Source: Candidatus Poribacteria bacterium
GTDB lineage: Bacteria; Poribacteria; WGA-4E; WGA-3G
NCBI GenBank assembly: GCA_028818995.1
Contig: JAPPMR010000120.1
Coordinates: forward strand, 1-10,200
Length of the DNA: 10,200 nt
Direction: 5' to 3'
A program made the translations under genes and the position numbers. Below, in pieces: positions 7,435-10,200 of this stretch; position 1 is the first letter of the stretch, and each line of letters begins with the position of its first letter. Below the pieces are notes generated by a model. The model did not search any database, was not told where the DNA came from, and saw nothing but the letters and a program-made list of their open reading frames with translations.

Positions 7435-8385
7435 TTAGAGGATAGTCAATTCATCATCATCTCCACTTTCCTGCAACACTGTATCTAATTCAGTTGCGAC
7501 AGCACCGAACGCTGCAGATTGTGGTGACTCAGGATGTCCAGCAACAATCGGCACGCCGAGATCTCCTGCCGTGCAAACCTCAGCATCAAGCGGAATCTCT
7601 CCCAAAAAAGCGACACCGAACCGTTCACTCGTGTTTTTTCCACCATCTGCTCTGAAAATCTCTGTCTTTTCATTACAGTGCGGACAGAGAAAATAACTCA
7701 TATTTTCTATAATTCCCAAGATCGGTACGCCGAGACGTTCAAACATGGCAACCCCACGTCGCACATCTGCCAAAGCAACATCCTGCGGTGTTGTCACTAT
7801 AACTGCCCCTGTGAGTGGGATTGCTTGCGTTAAAGTAAGCGCAACATCTCCAGTCCCGGGAGGTAGATCAATGATGAGGTAATCCAGTTCACCCCAATCC
7901 ACATCGCTCAGAAATTGGCGGATAGCACTGTGGAGCATCGGCCCGCGCCAGATCATCGCTTGTTCTTCAGGCACCATAAACCCAATTGACATCAATTTAA
8001 TATCATGTCGCACAAGAGGGATGAGTTTTCGCTCTGGACTTGTCTTTGGATTCTCCTGAATACCCATCATTGTGGGGATGCTCGGTCCGTAAGCATCAGC
8101 ATCCATCAATCCGACTGCGGCACCGGTCTTTGCAAGTGAAATCGCCAAATTCGTAGCAACGGTAGACTTTCCGACACCCCCTTTTCCACTTGCGATGGCA
8201 ATTTTATACTTTATATTTGGCAGTGTTATGTTCTGTTGCGGCGTTTGAGTTTGTTGCTGCGGGTTAGGTTGTTGCACACGTTTACCAGAAATCTCAGACC
8301 CGCTGATAACCTGTAATTCTGGATGTGGTTTTGCCGTCGGATCAGTTTTTTCCGTATTTTTTTCGCCTTTTTTAAAAAATTTCAA
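7435..8385 (-). CDS. mrp: Mrp/ApbC-family iron-sulfur cluster carrier ATPase
   Basis: Mrp/ApbC proteins bind and transfer iron-sulfur clusters to apo-enzymes, using a deviant Walker A P-loop, in the cytoplasm. Here the P-loop GKGGVGKST is at 67-75, followed by MDADAYGPSIP, the Walker B-like DYLIIDLPPGTGD and C234-P-H-C237, the conserved cysteine pair that holds the cluster at the dimer interface. The 316 residues lack the N-terminal MIP18 (DUF59) domain found in many Mrp proteins. Instead about 50 residues of low-complexity, Q/P/T-rich linker precede the ATPase. I place the start at TTG 8385 because AAGGAG (minus, 8398-8393) lies 7 bases upstream; an in-frame ATG at 8430 would add 15 basic and aromatic residues and has no such site. 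The next gene upstream is more than 400 bases away, so it is probably transcribed alone. Confidence 0.9.
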   Translation of the reverse strand: MKFFKKGEKNTEKTDPTAKPHPELQVISGSEISGKRVQQPNPQQQTQTPQQNITLPNIKYKIAIASGKGGVGKSTVATNLAISLAKTGAAVGLMDADAYGPSIPTMMGIQENPKTSPERKLIPLVRHDIKLMSIGFMVPEEQAMIWRGPMLHSAIRQFLSDVDWGELDYLIIDLPPGTGDVALTLTQAIPLTGAVIVTTPQDVALADVRRGVAMFERLGVPILGIIENMSYFLCPHCNEKTEIFRADGGKNTSERFGVAFLGEIPLDAEVCTAGDLGVPIVAGHPESPQSAAFGAVATELDTVLQESGDDDELTIL

Positions 8386-8507
8386 TACCTTTCTCCTTCT
8401 CCAAAATCTCTTTACATAATAATGCCACAAAAAACTTCAATTTGCCAATCTTTTTCGGATCTGTTGATTTGTTAGTGCTTTAACGTTCATTATTCGCTGG
8501 GTGTGTA

Positions 8508-8663
8508 AAGTTTTGGTTACTTGTCTGAACAAGGATTTTCAGAATTTTTCTCATCGAATCTTATTTTAAAAGATAACACCAATGCACATCAAAAAAACTT
8601 GATATGGTAATCCTGAAAATCTGGAAATCCTGCAAATCCTAGTTCAGACAAGGGACAAAACTT
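8508..8663. repeat. Fold-back (MITE-like) repeat with TTGTCTGAAC ends
   Basis: TTGTCTGAAC (8521-8530) recurs inverted as GTTCAGACAA (8642-8651). The similarity runs inward (AGGATTTTCAG at 8532-8542 against inverted AGGATTT copies at 8613-8640) and outward as AAGTTTTG (8508-8515) against CAAAACTT (8656-8663). There is no coding frame inside. It shares the TTGTCTGAA end with the repeat at 554-709, which suggests a family of non-autonomous repeats in this genome. With the element at 8698-8770 it fills most of the gene-free stretch 8386-8821. Confidence 0.65.
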
Positions 8664-8697
8664 AAAAAAGGACCTAATTCTACAAAACATTAGTATA

Positions 8698-8770
8698 ACC
8701 TAAGTTGCCACCTATTATTTATTGGAGGGGTTTCTAACAAGAGTATTCTAAAGTAGGTGGCAACTTAGGT
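8698..8770. mobile_element. 73-bp MITE with perfect 17-bp inverted ends and 7-bp target duplication
   Basis: ACCTAAGTTGCCACCTA (8698-8714) is repeated exactly inverted at 8754-8770, leaving a 39-base centre with no frame. Directly outside lie perfect direct repeats TAGTATA at 8691-8697 and 8771-8777, the signature of a transposition event. The parent transposase is not in the window. A 7-bp duplication and ends beginning AC would fit an IS982-like parent, while the TA at the junction could also fit a TA-targeting family; neither is proven. Confidence 0.8.
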
Positions 8771-8792
8771 TAGTATAGTAAAAGTAGAAATT

Positions 8793-8826
8793 AATAGGAC
8801 ATTTTTTTGTTTTATGATATCCTATT
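8793..8826 (-). terminator. Hairpin overlapping the stop of the thioredoxin-TPR gene
   Basis: AATAGGACAT (8793-8802) and ATATCCTATT (8817-8826) pair at 9 of 10 positions around a 14-base A-rich loop (minus-strand sense). The right arm contains the TAG stop at 8824-8822. There is no clean T-run after it, so termination is uncertain. Confidence 0.3.
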
Positions 8827-10066
8827 CACTCGTTTCTGCTTCCGCAGCTAACTTTTCTGCTTCCGCAGTTAACTGTCTGATCTTTTTGAATTCTTTTTGT
8901 ACAGCCTGCCTTGTCCGTTCATCAGTGTTGTGGCGATTCATCCTATCTTCAAGTACTCCAATTGATGTTTCAAAATCATTTATAATGGGGTTTCCCGGCT
9001 CACCCAGATAATCTAGTGCAGCTCTATACGCAGCTGACTGTTTGACCTTTATTATCTCGTATGGTATACCTTCCTTTTTCGATTCCTCAGTGGTGTGATT
9101 CATCAACTTTTCAAATGCTTCAATTGATTTGTCAAAATCACCTATAGAAAACCTAACACCCATATCTGAATACGTAGCACCCAGATAATATAGTGCATTT
9201 TCAAAGGTGTCATTGCTATCCGGGTACTTTTCAATGACAGTTTGTAAGTACTTAACAGCATTTTTCCCATATTTTTCAGCGTTTGAGAGATTACTCTGAA
9301 TCTTACTTGCGTAAGTGGCTCCGATTTCCAAGTGTAGATTAGGAAGTAAACCCGTCGTATTTTCGGGGTCTTTATCTAAGACCTTTTGACTATATGGAAG
9401 TGCCTTCTCAATCTGTCCTTGCTCCAGATACGTCACTGCAAATTCGTAATTTAATTTCACATCGTCAGGCATCATTTCACTTATTTTGAGTGCCTTCTCC
9501 ATTTCATTCTTACTGAGATAGAAGATACCGAATTCTCGGTTTAGATCCATATCATCAGGTATCACTTCACGAATCGGTTCTGCTTTCTCAATTTGGTGTC
9601 GTTGGACATAGAGAATTGCGATTTCACGGTTCAACTTAACATCATCAGGCATCTTCTTCAATTTTGCTAATTTCTCCTGAAATGCCTTCTCTTTTTTCAA
9701 CGTCTCTTGCATCACAGGTAAGAATTTCTCAGGTGGTGCGTAACCACTATGGTGTTTCGTAATGAGACCACCATCCGGACTTACAAAAAGGATAGTGGGA
9801 TAATAACTAACGCCGAACTTGTTGTTTGTTTCTGCGTTGGTGGGTTGTTCTTTAATGTTTGGATTAACTTTGACTGTAATGAACTTATCAGAAAGGGTGA
9901 TAACATCCGCGTTGGTATAGGTGTCGGCATCCAGCCGCTTACACCAGTATCACGAGTCTGTATAGAAGTCCATCATAACCGGTTTACCGGTTTCAGCAGA
10001 TTGTTTCATTGCCTCTTCAATAGACGTTCCCCATTTGACTTGGGCTTTTTCCGCTTTTTGAAACAT
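8822..10066 (-). CDS. Thioredoxin-fold/TPR selenoprotein with in-frame UGA (U-x-x-C)
   Basis: Read through one in-frame UGA, this is a 414-residue protein. Residues ~10-120 form a thioredoxin fold: PVMMDFYTDS, U39, Y-W-C42, KRLDADTY and the cis-proline strand YYPTILF (P90). UGA codon 39 (9952-9950) stands where relatives carry the first cysteine of W-C-x-x-C, giving the redox pair U39-x-x-C42. A SECIS-like stem-loop follows immediately. Three ~30-residue helical repeats with P-D-D-x-x-L-N (139-168, 169-198, 199-229) and further TPR-like helices fill the rest, ending in an alanine/glutamate-rich helix. No signal peptide is visible, so it is probably a cytoplasmic thiol/selenol redox or chaperone-like protein. 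ATG 10066 has AAGGAG 7 bases upstream. If UGA were a stop, only 38 residues would be made; the GTG at 9715 lacks a ribosome site. The alternative is a nonsense mutation. Confidence 0.78.
9920..9945 (-). promoter_or_regulatory. Bacterial SECIS-like stem-loop after UGA codon 39
   Basis: On the minus strand, GGUGU (9945-9941) pairs with ACACC (9924-9920), AAG (9940-9938) bulges on the 5' side, and CGGC (9937-9934) pairs with GCCG (9928-9925). The apical loop is UGGAU (9933-9929), with G at its second position. Sixteen bases separate the UGA from this loop. A short stem with a 5' bulge and a G near the start of a small apical loop is what SelB recognises in bacterial selenoprotein mRNAs. Confidence 0.65.
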
Positions 10067-10077
10067 TAATTCTCTCC

Positions 10078-10095
10078 TTATTTAGGACAATACAT
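10078..10095 (-). CDS. Five-codon leader ORF before the selenoprotein gene
   Basis: AGGAG (minus 10108-10104) lies 8 bases before ATG 10095, which reads M-Y-C-P-K and stops at TAA 10080-10078. That stop overlaps the Shine-Dalgarno AAGGAG (10079-10074) of the main gene. This arrangement would couple or regulate translation of the main gene. It may also be chance; five codons give little statistical weight. Confidence 0.3.
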   Translation of the reverse strand: MYCPK

Positions 10096-10111
10096 GAAAG
10101 TATCTCCTAAA
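10081..10111 (-). promoter_or_regulatory. Leader hairpin before the selenoprotein gene
   Basis: TTTAGGA and TCCTAAA (10111-10105 and 10087-10081, minus strand) pair over 7 bases, and an inner ATAC/GTAT adds 4 more around a six-base loop. The hairpin encloses the leader ORF's ribosome site and start, and ends one base before the main gene's Shine-Dalgarno. Confidence 0.4.
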
Positions 10112-10148
10112 CGCTTTGAATAGAGACACAATCAGTATCGTTTCTGTT

Positions 10149-10176
10149 ATTATAGTAGAATCCGAAAATATGTTTA
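10149..10176 (-). promoter_or_regulatory. Promoter for the thioredoxin-TPR gene
   Basis: On the minus strand a perfect TATAAT (10154-10149) is preceded, 16 bases upstream, by TAAACA (10176-10171), a 4-of-6 match to the -35 box. Transcription would start near 10142, giving a leader of about 75 bases that contains the hairpin and the leader ORF. Confidence 0.5.
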
Positions 10177-10200
10177 CACGCCGAGATGGGATTTCACATA

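Noticed and set aside
8840..8875. Short tandem repeat GCTTCCGCAG in the 3' end of the thioredoxin-TPR gene
   Set aside because: It simply encodes the repetitive alanine/glutamate-rich C-terminal helix; two imperfect copies only.
9950..9952. UGA read as an ordinary nonsense mutation or sequencing error in a thioredoxin-TPR pseudogene
   Set aside because: The frame is otherwise clean over 414 codons, the UGA hits the redox cysteine position exactly, and a SECIS-like hairpin follows at the right distance. It remains the main alternative until sel genes are found.
9950..9952. Genome-wide reassignment of UGA to Trp or Gly
   Set aside because: purQ and the cyclotransferase gene end normally with TGA, and the thioredoxin position calls for Cys/Sec, not Trp or Gly.
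9749..10069. Plus-strand open frame of 106 codons
   Set aside because: It is antisense to the thioredoxin domain, has no family resemblance, and exists because the opposite frame is coding.
1..10200. CRISPR array, tRNA or rRNA genes
   Set aside because: I found no regularly spaced direct repeats, cloverleaf-like segments or rRNA signature sequences on either strand by eye.

Overview
The window holds nine protein-coding genes, one of them cut by the left edge, plus a broken gene and several small repeats. Base composition is moderately AT-rich. Gene content (an Rpn-type nuclease, a discoidin-like lipoprotein, a thioredoxin-TPR protein, fold-back repeats) would fit an uncultivated bacterium of the Poribacteria type or a relative. 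That is an impression from family content, not a proven assignment.

Layout, left to right. (1) 2-529: the end of a phosphoenolpyruvate-hydrolase/Tm-1-like TIM-barrel gene. (2) 530-939: no intact gene; a fold-back repeat (554-709), a 5' stub of purL (730-867) and a strong promoter. (3) 940-2052: an Rpn-family PD-(D/E)XK nuclease with a possible nested C-terminal gene. (4) 2203-5904: purL, purQ and a small membrane protein gene that overlaps purQ by ATGA. PurL and PurQ together make formylglycinamidine ribonucleotide in purine synthesis. (5) 6119-7339: a discoidin-like lipoprotein with a good promoter, then a gamma-glutamylcyclotransferase-like protein. (6) 7435-8385, minus strand: Mrp/ApbC, an iron-sulfur carrier P-loop ATPase. 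The hairpin at 7382-7408 separates it from the converging gene. (7) 8386-8821: no gene, two repeat elements. (8) 8822-10066, minus strand: thioredoxin fold plus TPR.

The most interesting signal is in the last gene. Its thioredoxin domain has an in-frame UGA at codon 39, exactly where the first cysteine of the CxxC redox motif belongs, giving U-Y-W-C. A stem-loop with the geometry of a bacterial SECIS starts 4 nt after the UGA. An ideal Shine-Dalgarno, a cis-proline and a promoter with a perfect -10 box lie in the expected places. I read it as a selenoprotein that a standard gene caller would shorten to a TPR-only protein. TGA is a normal stop elsewhere in the window (purQ, the cyclotransferase gene), so a general UGA reassignment is unlikely.

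A second point is the rpn locus. The first ~31 codons of purL occur twice, on either side of the nuclease gene. The copies differ almost only at synonymous positions, which points to recombination between diverged purL alleles rather than a fresh tandem duplication.
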